From Dendrocalamus latiflorus (taxonomy: Eukaryota; Streptophyta; Magnoliopsida; Poales; Poaceae), in NCBI GenBank assembly GCA_017311315.1, contig CM029650.1, forward strand, positions 20,493,374 through 20,557,373: a DNA stretch of 64,000 nt. The letters run 5' to 3'. Below, one piece after another: positions 1 to 11,213 of the stretch. The notes under the pieces were generated by a model that was given only the letters and a program-made list of their open reading frames with translations, was not told the origin of the DNA and made no database searches. Within the stretch, counting starts at the first letter, position 1; each line of letters opens with the position of its first letter. The position numbers and the translations under genes were made by a program.

Positions 1-2580
1 ACAAAGAAAAAAAAACTAAAGTTAAAATGACTGAAATTTGATCTAGACCTAGCTGCTAGCTATTAAGCAAGAAGTGTTTGGAGCTCCAATGGTCTGAGAA
101 ACAAGAAACGTTTAGCATTGGGTAAGGGTATCACGTCATTTTCCCCTCAAGTCTCTTCGGTGTCCCTGCGCGTACCTGTATCATCCCTCCATGCATGTGA
201 GAAATTAGCCAGGGGTAGAAGGGTCATTTCCAGTCCCTAAAATTAGAAAAAGAAAAAGAAAATGAATTAAAGGGATAAAATGACATACTAATCAAGAACT
301 AATGTACTACATGACATTTTTGCGAAGCCAACGTTGAGAGTGGCAAAAGTGCGAAGCCCATTCTTAAAGATGGCAAATCATCAATTTTCTCAGTCTTTTG
401 GGCGGCTTCCCGTCTATTGCAACTCCGCCCTCCCCTCCTCTCGCTCCCGTCGCTCGATCCCTGTCCCATCCGTCTCCAAGCTCCATAGACTAGAGCTGCT
501 GCTTCTGCTTGATCTCTCACTCCTGCATTGCTGCTATTTGTTTGGGTTTTCGTGGGTTGAGGAGGGATTGGACGTGGGTTTGGATGTGGAGGTCAGTCGA
601 GGTTGGATGGGATGGAAAGGTGATTCCTCTGTCGATTTGGACTTGTGTTTAATTAGTGCGTGTGGGGGAAAAGATACAAGTGGATAATGGAATAATTAGG
701 CTCGATCTGGGAGAACTACACCTATGGCCCTCCCTCTCCTGTATGATGATATGCACACTTAACTGAAAGTGTGTTGCAGCTGCAACATTCTTCAGATAAA
801 TTTTCTGATAATTGAATGCTTGGTGAACCAATTGCTGTGTTTTTGCTGCTTTTGGGACTCCAATTGGGATTTTTAGGATGCCTCCTTCGAGTATGCAATT
901 GCCTCTACTCATGTTAAGATGCTTGATGTCACTATCTTGGTATGGTGGCAAATTCAGAAAATTGTGCGACAATAGCCGCAAACAAGAAGCAACTCCCGAG
1001 TCATGTATTTATTTACCAAAGGATCGCATTGGTTGTGTAAGTTTGTAACAGTCAAATATTAGGAATTGCTAGGCACTGTCATATTAGTGCGGAAAATTTT
1101 GAATGCAACCATGCATTTTTACAGAGCAGCTTACTTGTCAGTGTGCTTGGCTGGTTGCTTTAACAACGTCCACGCCAGCTTGATAACACCTAAAAGCTGA
1201 CAGGTGTGGCTGCAAAGAACCCATTTTTCATATCTTAGCAAACCTGATACATTTGTCAGAATGGTGTAGCTTCATGAATGCCGATGTGAATGTTGAACCG
1301 TATTTGCTTTTATGCTTGGTACTAGATAAACAATCTCTCCCTATTTTTTCTTCTTATTCTTATCAGGCATGTAATTTGCTCTCGGTCACATTGTGCTCGG
1401 AAGCCAGTGGTGTTGGACAAAGCATTTGGGATCTACCTGTAAGATTTGTTCATATGGATTATGAAGCTTAAAGAAAGTGCAGTTTCTCAAGGTTAGAGTA
1501 CTCCCTGGGGATTGTACCTTGCAGAATATTTGGTGCTGAATTCAAGGGGCCAGCTGATCAGGTTCTTGCATTTCCCCAATTACAAATTTTCAATCATATG
1601 AAAACCAAATCAGTTGTAATTTGAGTTCTAATTTAAAACCTATAATTTTAAATCTGATTTTAACGATATATTATCATTTCACATTTGAAATTCTTTTGTT
1701 GGTTTACCTGATGTGGGATCCATTTTTAAATCTTGTTCTCACATTGTGCTTTCAAATGGAACAAATTCAGATTCCTTTCCTCCTAGTTTAAGGTGCATCA
1801 AACAGTCAGGACAATGATACAGCAAATGTACTATTCATGCATTTCACATATCCTGGGGATTCCTCTAACGTTCCATCATTGCAATTGAAAAACACCGCTT
1901 AGGTCCAACCATAGATTAGCCAATCCCATTAGCAAATAAAGAAGCCTTGCTTTAGCAAACTTCCATATCTCTGCATTTGTCATATTTCCATCTATCTATA
2001 AAGTCCTGCAAGAGCGACACAAACGTCCTAGTTTTTAATAATAAAAAAGCTTGTACTGTACCTGCATATCATAATCATCATCGCATTGCTTGCTTTGAGA
2101 GAAGGTATTATATTATATTAACGCTCTGCCATAGAGATTAGTGAGTGCTTATCAAGACTAATTAAACTATTGACTAGATCCTTTTCTATTAGGCTTTTGC
2201 CACTGTGCATTGCACCTGGAAGCTAGGCAAGTAATACTCCTAAATAATATGGTCGTTGGTGCTAATGTGTTACTCTAATCCATAGTTGGTTGTGTGAGCT
2301 AGGTTTAACAAATGCTTATCGAGACCCAAAATGCCAAGAGCGTAGGCCTGTTAGGAGGATATTGTAGACAACTCTACATGTACAAACGATGACTTTCCTC
2401 TGCCTCCTCTCCTTCAAACACTGCGTGTCTCTGACGCAAAATCAAAGACAATCTGCACCTTTGCCTTTTTGTTCTCTTTGTTCTCAATTATTGCAACAAT
2501 CTGCACCTGGTCCAAGTCGAGACTGCGCTGCACCCCAGAGAGGAGAGCACTCCAAGTCTAGAAGGCAGCATCACAGAAGG
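1..2580. other. Non-coding spacer, no gene recognised
   Basis: I see no protein family here. The stretch at about 420-560 is C/T-rich and then becomes G/T-rich, which resembles a grass 5' leader running into an intron, but no coding exon follows that I can recognise. The remainder is AT-rich with many stop codons in all frames. A decayed gene or a non-coding transcript remains possible; transcript data would decide. Confidence 0.4.
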
Positions 2581-2588
2581 TGCAGCCT

Positions 2589-2755
2589 GGGGCGGATCCA
2601 GCGGTGGGGCGGGGGGGGGGCTCGAGCCCCCCCTACCGCTACCGGACCCTTGGAGCCCCCGTTAAATTTTTAGCCATAGATGTATAATGTAGAAGGGGTT
2701 GAGGTCGAGCTGAAGGTACTTCAGCCCCTCCAAAAATTTTTCCTGGATCCGCCAC
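2589..2755. mobile_element. hAT-like MITE with 8-bp target duplication
   Basis: The 167-bp element begins GGGGCGGATCCAG and ends CTGGATCCGCCAC, giving terminal inverted repeats of about 13 bp with one mismatch. It is flanked by the perfect 8-bp direct repeat TGCAGCCT at 2581-2588 and 2756-2763. An 8-bp duplication and GGCGGATCC-type ends fit the hAT superfamily. There is no coding capacity, so it is non-autonomous. The superfamily is inferred from ends and duplication length only. Confidence 0.72.
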
Positions 2756-2763
2756 TGCAGCCT

Positions 2764-3432
2764 GCTGCAGGTAAAGATCGCAACACACAGGTATGGTGCA
2801 GAAAGAAAAAATCAGTGAACGAGTGAGAGAATGCAATGGAGAAGTCCATTCAAATTTCAGTCTCCTCCATCGTCAAGTCTGGGGTAGGCCAAATGAGATG
2901 ACAAGAACAGCATAGGAGACCGATACCATGCATTCCCATTGCAAGGAAAATGCTCTCCAGGCCATGCATATCTTCATGCACTAGTTTTGTTTGCTCAGAA
3001 TGGATATTTTTAATGAAGTTAAGGCGTTTGGAGAGCATGAATTTCGGGAAAAAATAATTTAATTTTTATTGGAATCATGAAAATTTCTGTGTTCCAACTG
3101 AGGTTTAAACTTATTCGATATCTATAACAGACAAAAAAAACACAGTATTCAAACCACACATCTAGTTTAAACCCAAACAGATAAGATTATAAGGCTATAA
3201 TATTCCAGTCATTTTGGCTCACATATGAAGTGATTTTTTTCTTTGCTGAAAAATAAATCAAGCTCAGACTAACAGGAGAGAATGGACCATTCTGCAGACC
3301 GACTAAAGTTGTCCTCACAATTCCAAAGTCCATCTGACAGACCCCATAGGCCTGCCTTTCTTCACTGTTTTCACTCAGGTTTTGATCACTCACACAAGTC
3401 AGTCTGTCAACTCTGGACCCAAAAGAGGGACC
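2764..3432. other. Spacer, nothing recognised
   Basis: This is AT-rich sequence with short chance reading frames only. No repeat ends, RNA gene or conserved coding segment was found by eye. Confidence 0.4.
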
Positions 3433-4361
3433 ATGGTTGTCACGGCGACCTTGGCGACCACGGCGCCTAAGGGGCACCAAGACGCCTAGTCGTCCAGGCG
3501 GACGCCTAGTCGTCCTCTAGGCGATGCTAGGCGAGCTAAGGCGGTTCACTTGATGAATACCCGACTACTTAACTAAAATAGCAAATTACACATGAATACA
3601 TCAGTAGCAACTAGCAACTACATATCAATACTCAATAGTCAATACATCAACAAACACATGTCAGTATCATAGTTCACAGATTCACAGTACCGAGCTGCTT
3701 ACAGCAAAACGTTTACAGCAACCAGCAACAGCAAGCCAGCGAAAAGTTTCCAGCAGACCAACAGCAGAGCAGAGAGCAGACGGGGGAAGCAGAGCGCGGG
3801 AGAGGCGGCGCGCGGAGGAAGCAGAGCGCGGTGGAGGCGGCGCGCCGGGGAAGCAGAGTGCGGTGGCCGGAGCACGCCAGCACAGGAGGGAGACGGTGGG
3901 AAGGAGGGGCCGGAGCGCGGTGGGAGGGAGGGAGGCGGCGCGGCGGGAGGGAGGGAGACGGCGCGGCGTGAGGGAGTGAGGCGACGGGAGGGAGGGAGGC
4001 GGCGCGGGTGGAGGGAAGCGGCGCTGCCGTAGCGCGGCCAGGGAGGAGAGGGGCGGACGGCGGCGTATCTGGTGGCCGGCGGTGAAGCTAGGGTTCGCGT
4101 TCGCCTCTTCGCATTCGCTGCTGCCCGAAGCCCTTCACGAGTTGCGGTATGTCTCTCTGTCTCACTGCTTCACTGCTGCCCGAAGTCCTTAAGCCTTCGC
4201 CTCGCCTGACGCCTTGGACGCCATGTCGATGCCGCGGATGCCTCGTCGACCTGGGCGCCCGCCTAGCTGGCCAAGGCGAGGCGCTCCTCCCCGACGTCCC
4301 CTCCCTGGAGTCTGGACGCCAAGGCATCGCCAAGGTGACAAGGCGACGCCGTGACAACCAT
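3433..4361. mobile_element. TIR transposon, non-autonomous, class uncertain
   Basis: A perfect 15-bp inverted repeat (ATGGTTGTCACGGCG at 3433-3447 and its complement at 4347-4361) bounds 929 bp. The similarity extends inward as degenerate GGCGACC/GGCGCC-rich blocks at both ends. The interior holds an AT-rich part (3540-3740) and a purine-rich GC block (3770-4080) with repeated GGGAGG units. No target-site duplication is convincing, so I cannot choose between hAT and Mutator. No transposase coding was seen. It lies about 280 bp upstream of the receptor-kinase pseudogene. Confidence 0.6.
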
Positions 4362-4642
4362 AAAAGACAGAAAAAAAACCACCTCCCGTTCTCTCTCTAA
4401 AAGAGCTGACACTACCGCCTCTCTCTCTCTCCCTCGTAAAAGCCTCTAAGGCCGAAGCATTCCGAACAAACCCAAGAACACGACCACACGAGCAATAGAT
4501 AGCCATGGCCACCAAGAACACCAAGAAAACCAAAACCTAGAGAAAAAAAATTCTTCCTTTTCTTATTGTTCGAGCCGGTGAAGATCATCAATGATTAAAG
4601 AGAGGAAAGGAGATAAAGGATTCAAGAAGAAGCCAAGAACTA

Positions 4643-6328
4643 ATGGCCATGGGGGAGAGGAGGTATTGTTCCTTTGCCAGCCATGGCTTCTTGCTGCTGC
4701 TGCTGCTGTTCTTGTTCTTGTTCTTGTTTCTTGATGTGTCCATGGCCGTCACCACCACACCATCCCTACCACTGAACAACACACAAGAATCCATCGTGAA
4801 GAATCTTTCAATCTCGGTGGCCGCCATGAAAATATCCACTGGCACATGGAGCACAAGCGATTCAAATCCATGCCGATGGAGTGGAGTCACATGCTCTCCT
4901 TCTGATTCTAATTCCTTTTCAGTTGTGACCAACCTCACTTTGTCTGCCTATAGCATATCCAGCTCCACCATCTTTCCCTCTATATGCGCTCTTGACACCT
5001 TGCAGGTTATTTATCTCTCAAGAAATTCCTTCACCAAGTTGGCCGACCAATTCTTCACCTCTTCTTGCTCCATTAAGGCCGGATTGCAGTCGCTTAATCT
5101 CATCAGGAACCAGTTGGCCACGCCGCTCATCGATTTCTCCGGTTTCCCCCTTCTGGAGGTTCTTGACTTGTCCTTCAAAATTTTCAGTGGTAGAGTGAGC
5201 ATCCAATTGAGTTCTTTGCTCAACTGCCAACAACATGGACGGTGAGTACTGGAAGCTACCCAAGCTCAGGACACTGCTCCTTTCAGGTAATAAATTGAGT
5301 GGCAAAATACCTGGGAGCGTGTCAAATGTCACAACACTCTCCCGGTTTGCAGCTAATCAGAACAATTTTACTGGATTTATCCCTAGTGGTATTACCAAGC
5401 ATGTGAAGATGTTGGATTTGGGTTACAATAATTTGAGTGGGGAGATCCCCCTTGATATTCTCTGGCCTACGGGGTTGGAGGCTGATGATCTCACCGGCAA
5501 TCGGCTTGAAGGGCCCATTCCCAGGAATTTGTCTTCAAGCCTATACCGCCTGATACTTGGTGGCAACTTGCTAAGTGGGATCATCCCAGGCTCCATTGGT
5601 CATTTGTTGGGCTTGGCATATCTTGAGTTGGATAACAATCAGTTGACGGGAAATATACCTTCAGAACTTGGCAAATGCTTGAACTTGTCCCTATTGAATC
5701 TGGCATCAAATAAATTGCACGGTGCAGTGCCCGATGCAATCAGCAATCTTGACAAGCTGGTAGTTCTGAAGCTTCAAATAAACGATCTCATTGGACCAAT
5801 TCCAAGTGTATTTTCTGATTTAGCAAACCTGAGCACATTGAATCTTAGTCACAATTTATTCACTGGAGAGATACCAATGGGAATTTTCAAGTTATCACAT
5901 CTTTCTATTTTGAATTTGCAAGGCAACAAGATCAGCAGTGCCATTCCAGTTTCAATAACTTCATTGCAGTATCTAATCGAACTCAATCTTGGGGATAATT
6001 CCCTGATTGGTACCATCCCAACAATGCCAACCAGGAGCACAGTTCTTAATCTTAGTCACAACCATCTCAGTGGATCTATTCCTTCAAATATTGACTCTTT
6101 ACGTGATTTAGAGATTCTTGATCTTTCATACAACAACTTGTCTGGTGAGGTGGCATCCTCACTTATGATGCTGCAAAGCTTGACTCAGTTGGTGCTTTCT
6201 TATAATCACCTTTTCTGGGCCCCTTCCTAAATTTCGTCAACATGTGGCTGTTTATAGCGCTGGAAATCCTGATCTAACAAATGGTACGGGAAACAATAAT
6301 GACACTCCTACTAGTGGTAAGAGAAGGA
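4643..6328 (+). pseudogene. LRR receptor-like kinase pseudogene, 5' half (signal peptide and LRR ectodomain)
   Basis: The ATG at 4643 opens a leucine-rich signal peptide (about residues 14-30), then an LRR N-terminal cap with the motif NPCRWSGVTC, then plant-type LRRs with repeated L..L.L..N.L.G.IP spacing. A +1 frameshift lies at about 5214-5233: the first frame stops at 5245 while the repeats continue in the next frame (5235-6230). A second +1 shift sits in the T-run at about 6211; the frame after it reads on through a short juxtamembrane linker to 6328. There Copia-1 interrupts the exon, and the gene resumes at 13227. The family is an LRR-RLK, normally a plasma-membrane receptor. The C/T-rich sequence at 4385-4640 is probably the 5' leader. 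Two frameshifts plus the insertion make an intact receptor impossible. Confidence 0.88.
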
Positions 6329-6821
6329 TGTAAGCCTTAAAAGATTCATGCATAACATCAAGCCACTAGTCCAGCACTAGAACACCTAGGGTTAGAGGGG
6401 GTCGGGAGACTCACGGTCGCCGATGAAAGCCATTGAGCGAAGACCCGTGCCTGCGTGATGCAGGCGTGAGGACGAGTCGGCGAAGACCGCAGTGTCGCCG
6501 GTGTACGGAGTGTCGCCGGCGGAGTCCTGCAGAGGCGACGGCGACGACCTTCCCGTTGCTAGCGGCGCGCAGTAGATCGGGTGTCTTTAGGGTTTGTGCA
6601 GGGCTTTTGGCTCTCACGTCGACAACGACGTACGGGAGAGGCCGGTACCCATCCTTTATATAGCGCTGTTGCAACGGGGGACCGTAACCATGGCTTGATT
6701 GGGTACCCCCGATCAGGGCGCTAAAAAACAGGGACGCCCAATCAGGGCGCTGAAATTCAGGGACGTGGCTTTCCCCACGTCTCCCTCGTCTCGGCCGTTT
6801 GGCCTGAGATCAATACCAACA
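6329..6821 (-). repeat. Copia-1 left LTR (3' LTR)
   Basis: This 493-bp LTR begins TGTAAGCC and ends ATACCAACA. It carries a TATA-like box for the element's own strand (CTATATAAAGG read on the minus strand, 6653-6663). It differs from the other LTR by a 6-bp deletion in a GGCGAC repeat and about five base changes. Being the 3' LTR, it would end the element's transcript. Confidence 0.93.
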
Positions 6822-6836
6822 TTCTCCCCCTTGATC
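6822..6836 (-). other. Copia-1 polypurine tract
   Basis: Read on the minus strand, a purine run (AAGGGGGAGAA) directly abuts the 3' LTR. This is the expected plus-strand priming site for reverse transcription. Confidence 0.85.
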
Positions 6837-7012
6837 GTAAGGCTAAACATCATAAGCCCTCTCTCAATAAAAGTTCACACCAAAGTAATGCTTCACAACA
6901 GTCAATTAAGTACCGCTGGACATCAGTACTTATAGTGCTCCCTTCTATATGGATCGGATAACATAATACTTCATGGGAGTTGGTTACTATATATGGTCCT
7001 CTTATTCCAGGA

Positions 7013-9484
7013 TCACAGGCTTTCCAATAAACCCATGCCGGCAACATGATCACGAAAATTATTGGGTGGTAAGCCTTTTGTGAGCGGATCCGTAAGCATA
7101 AATTTAGTTCCAATATGCTCAATCTTAATTGTTTGATCCTGGACTCTATCTTTCACAACATGATACTTTATGTCAATGTGCTTGGCAGCTGCACTTGACT
7201 TGTTGTTACTCGAATAGAAAACTGCGGGTTGATTATCGCAGTACAAAATGAGTGGTCTAGAAATGCTGTCTACCACTCTCAATCCCGGGATAAAGTTCTT
7301 AAGCCATACAGCCTGCCCGGTAGCCTCATAACATGCCACAAATTCAGCCTGCATTGTCGACGATGCAGTAAGTGTTTGCTTTACACTTTTCCATGATATT
7401 GCTGCTCCTGCGAGGGTGAAAATATAACATGATGTGGACTTCTTAGTGTCTTTACACCCCGCAAAATCAGCATCAAAATAGCCGACAACCTCAAGGTTAT
7501 CGCATTTTCTGTATGTGAGCATGTGACCTTTAGTGCCTTGCATATAGCGCAGGATTTTCTTAACAGCTTTCCAGTGGTCCGGTCCTGGATTTGACTGATA
7601 TCTGCCAAGCATCCCGGTAACAAAAGCCAAATCAGGGCGCGTACATACTTGAGCATACATAATACTTCCGACAGCAGAAGCGTAAGGTATAGCCTTCATC
7701 TGATCAGATTCATAGTCATTCTTTGGGCATTGAAATTTCCCAAACTTATCGCCCTTAACAATAGGAGCAGGCGAGGCAGAGCATTTATGCATATTGTATC
7801 TCTTTAGTACTCTGTCAATGTATGCCTTTTGTGATAAACCTAATGTTCCTTTGGACCTATCTCGGTGAATTTCAATACCAAGAACATAAGATGCTTCACC
7901 GAGATCCTTCATGTCAAAATTGGACGAGAGAAATCTTTTAGTTTCCCGCAGCATGTCCACACTGCTGCTGGCCAATAATATATCGTCCACATAAAGAATT
8001 AAGAAGGTGTAATTACTCCCCCTGAACTTAACATATGTACAATTATCAACATCATTCTCCTTAAATCCAAATTTTCTTATAACTTCATCAAACTTAAGGT
8101 ACCATTGCCTAGAAGTTTGCTTCAGGCCATATATGGATTTCCTTAGCTTGCATCCCAAATGTTCCTCGCCTTCCACAACAAAACCTTCCGGTTGTGTCAT
8201 GTAAACGTCCTCATACAAGTCTTCATTCAGGAATGCAGTCTTAACATCCATTTGGTGCAACTCTAAATCAAAATGTGATGTGAGCGTCATTATGATTCTG
8301 AATGAATCTTTGGTTGAGACAGGCGAAAAGGTTTCATTATAGTCAACGCCTTCTCTCTGTGTAAATCCTTTTGCCACAAGTCTCGCTTTAAACCTTTCGA
8401 TATTCCCTTTGGAGTCACGTTTGGTTTTGTAGACCCATTTGCAGCCCACTGTTTTGGCTCCATTAGGAATTTCTACTAAGTCCCATACACCATTATCGCC
8501 CATAGACTTAATTTCATCTTTCATAGCATCTAGCCACTTAGATGAATCCTTACTCTTCATAGCTTCCTTATAAGAGCTAGGATCATCCACCTTCCTAAGA
8601 TCATCTTCATTCAAGTAAACCTCATAATCACTTGGGATAGCAGATCTCCTCACTCGTTCTGATCTCCTGACAGGTTCATTAACAGGCTGATTAGGTTGTT
8701 CATTAATTGTGACAGAGGGCTGTGAAGGCTCATCATTAGGTACTGCACTTGTATTTTCAGAGCCCTCAACAGAAGGAGTAGCCACAGAATTAACTGGAGA
8801 TGCAACAGGAGCTGCAACTACAGGATCAACTGTGGGCACAACCATTTGAGGCATAGAAAAAACAGTCTGTCGGATTAGCGGTGAAGCAACATAAATCCGC
8901 TTCTCCTCAAAATCAATTTTCCTAGGCTCCAAGTCGCCACTGATGCCATCATTTTCCAAGAACACAGCGTGCCTTGTCTCTACAAATTTTGTGGTACGAT
9001 CTGGACAATAGAATCGGTACCCTTTAGACCTATCAGGGTAGCCAATAAAATGGCAACTCACAGTCTTGGGATCTAATTTCCCAATTTGTGGGTTAAATAC
9101 TTTAGCTTCAGCTGCACAACCCCACACATGGAGATAGTTCAAACTTGGTTTTCTCCCAGTCCATAATTCATAAGGTGTTTTAGGCACTGATTTACTGGGA
9201 ACCCGATTGAGTATATGTGCAGCGGTCTTTAATGCTTCCATCCATAACTTTACAGGTAAAGTGGAGTAACTCAACATACTTCGAACCATATCCATAAGTG
9301 TGCGGTTTCTTCTTTCTGCTACTCCATTTTGCTGGGGATCACCAGACATTGAGTACTGGGCAACTATATCATTTTCTTGTAGAAACATGGCAAAAGGACC
9401 AGGAATCTGCCCATAAGTTGCGTGTCGCCCATAATACTCTCCCCCACGATCCGAGCGCACTAAGTTGCGTGTCGCCCATAACAC
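7013..9484 (-). pseudogene. pol: Copia-1 pol: integrase C-terminal part, reverse transcriptase, RNase H
   Basis: This is an uninterrupted minus-strand frame of about 820 codons. It begins inside the integrase (a second copy of VRSDRGGEYYGRHAT, then the GVAERRNRTL region with the third acidic residue). A linker leads to the reverse transcriptase, with WVYKTKRDSKG near its start and the catalytic LYVDDILLA motif, then RNase H with ISWKSVKQ, YCDNQPAV and KHIDIKYH. The frame itself is open, but it is separated from the upstream integrase by the 47-bp tandem duplication. Translation from gag therefore cannot reach it, and no independent start is apparent. Confidence 0.92.
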
Positions 9485-9508
9485 TTTCCCCCACGATCCG
9501 AGCGCACT
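9415..9508. repeat. 47-bp tandem duplication inside integrase
   Basis: The unit at 9415-9461 is repeated at 9462-9508 with only two differences by eye. The length is not a multiple of three, so the second copy shifts the pol frame. Both translations show VRSDRGG followed by YGRHAT, confirming that the same coding segment is present twice. Confidence 0.92.
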
Positions 9509-9870
9509 ACTTTAATCTTTAGACTGTGCTGATTTTCAACTTCAGCCTTAAATATCTTAAATTTATCAAGTGTCTCTGATCTCTCTTTAATGGGATAGAT
9601 ATAGCCATAACGTGAGTAATCATCAGTGAACGTAATAAAAGAATTATAACCATCCACTGATGTCACAGGGAAAGGACCACATATGTCAGTATGAATTAAT
9701 TCCAAAATCCTTGTACTTGGAGTAGCACCTTTCTTTATTTGCTTTACATACTTGCCTTTCATACAATCAAGGCAATGATCATCCGAATAATTAAAATCTA
9801 AAGGGTGGAGAATTTCATCTTTAATGAGATGTTCAATTCTCCCCCTCGAAATGTGGCCCAAACGACAGTG
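9460..9870 (-). pseudogene. Copia-1 integrase N-terminal part (GAG-pre-integrase and core start)
   Basis: On the minus strand this reads HCRLGHISRGRIEHLI, a His/Cys zinc-binding arrangement completed by DDHCLDCMKGK. The integrase core follows, with HTDICGPF (first catalytic Asp) and FTDDYSRYGYIY. It is in frame with the gag-protease segment, from which it is cut off by TGA at 9871-9873. The family normally has Trp just before HCRLGH, so TGG to TGA is the likely change. Its 3' end runs into the tandem duplication. Confidence 0.88.
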
Positions 9871-11213
9871 TCACAATTTCGACGAAGTCTCATCAATTCG
9901 CTTGAGCTTTTTATTCACATCACATACATTCATAGATATAGGAGAATCTTGCAGGGATAACATATAAAGCTTGTCGTGTCGGATGGCACGACCAACATTA
10001 TCATTATTAAAATAGATCAAACACATTCCGTGTCCAAAATTACAAGAATATCCATCATTATCTAATAATGAAATGGAAATCAAGTTTCTTCTCATCGAGG
10101 GAACATAAAGAACATCATTGAGTTTCATTACAAAACCATTATTCAAAACTAAAGAAACTGATCCGATAGCTTGAATTTCGGCTTCCATCCCATTAGCCAC
10201 TCTTAGGCTTCTTTCCCCTCTGAGACTTCTCAACATATGGAATCCCTGCAAGGAATTTGTAACGTGCACAGTGGCACCAGAATCAATCCACCAAGAATTT
10301 ATAGGAAAATCAGCATAAAATGCTTCATCAACAAAAGTGATTTTATAAGTACCTTTCTTGGCGAGCCATTCCAGCCATCCAGGACAATCATCTTTGAAGT
10401 GGTCCTTCGATTGACAAAAGTAGCATTCATCACTTTTCTTCTGTCCATTTGAGCTCCCAGGACCTGAAGCGTTTTTAGGCGCCTTAGGATGCTGTGGGTG
10501 CTGTGGCTTCTGATAAGGGGAGTAGGCTTGCTCCTTCTTTCTCTTTCCTTTGTAGCCACCTCTATTTCTAGAGGGACCAGCTTTATTTGAGGAGCCGACT
10601 TGATTCACAAAATCAGTAGCCCCTTCAGCCTTGAGCCTCTCTTGCTCTTGAGAAACATTAGCGATCAACTCGCTCATGGTCCATTTGTCTTTAATGGTGT
10701 TATAGTTCACCTTGAAAGCTTCAAATTGCTTAGGAAGAGGCATCATAATGTAATGGACAACGAAACCATCAGAAATCGCCATGTCCATTGTGTTAAGTCT
10801 AGCAGCAATATTGATTATGGTCATAATGTGCTCACGAACATTTTCAGTACCATTGTACTTAGTGTTCATGAGCCTGTGCATCAGTGTGGTAGCATAAACT
10901 TTAGAGGACCCTTTAAAGTGATCCTCGATGGAGGACAAATAGTCCTTTACCCTTTCCTTTTCAGGGATTGCTCCCCTTATGGCCTCACTGATGGAGTTTT
11001 TCATCACAGCAAGTGAAACACGGTTAGACCGCTCCCACTTCTCAGCATTAGTTTTATATTCCTTCATTTTGTCATCATAATTGTCCTCCCCTTCAGTAGG
11101 AGCGACAGGCTCATCGAATCTGAACGCGTAGTCCAGATCCAAGAGCTGAAAAGTCGTCATAAGTGTAAACTTCCATTTCTGGAAGTTACTACCATTAAGT
11201 GGCACAATTGCAT
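9871..11213 (-). pseudogene. gag: Copia-1 gag and aspartic protease
   Basis: The minus-strand frame starts by homology near 11213 (PLNGSNFQKWKF) and has the UBN2-type gag core. A zinc knuckle follows with CX2CX4HX4C spacing (CYFCQSKDHFKDDC), then the protease active site WIDSGATVHVT. Gag packages the element RNA; the protease would cut the polyprotein. There is no in-frame ATG near the start: the first candidate codon is GTG, and an in-frame TAA lies just upstream. The start may therefore be lost or supplied by splicing (see findings). The frame ends at the premature TGA at 9871. Confidence 0.88.
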
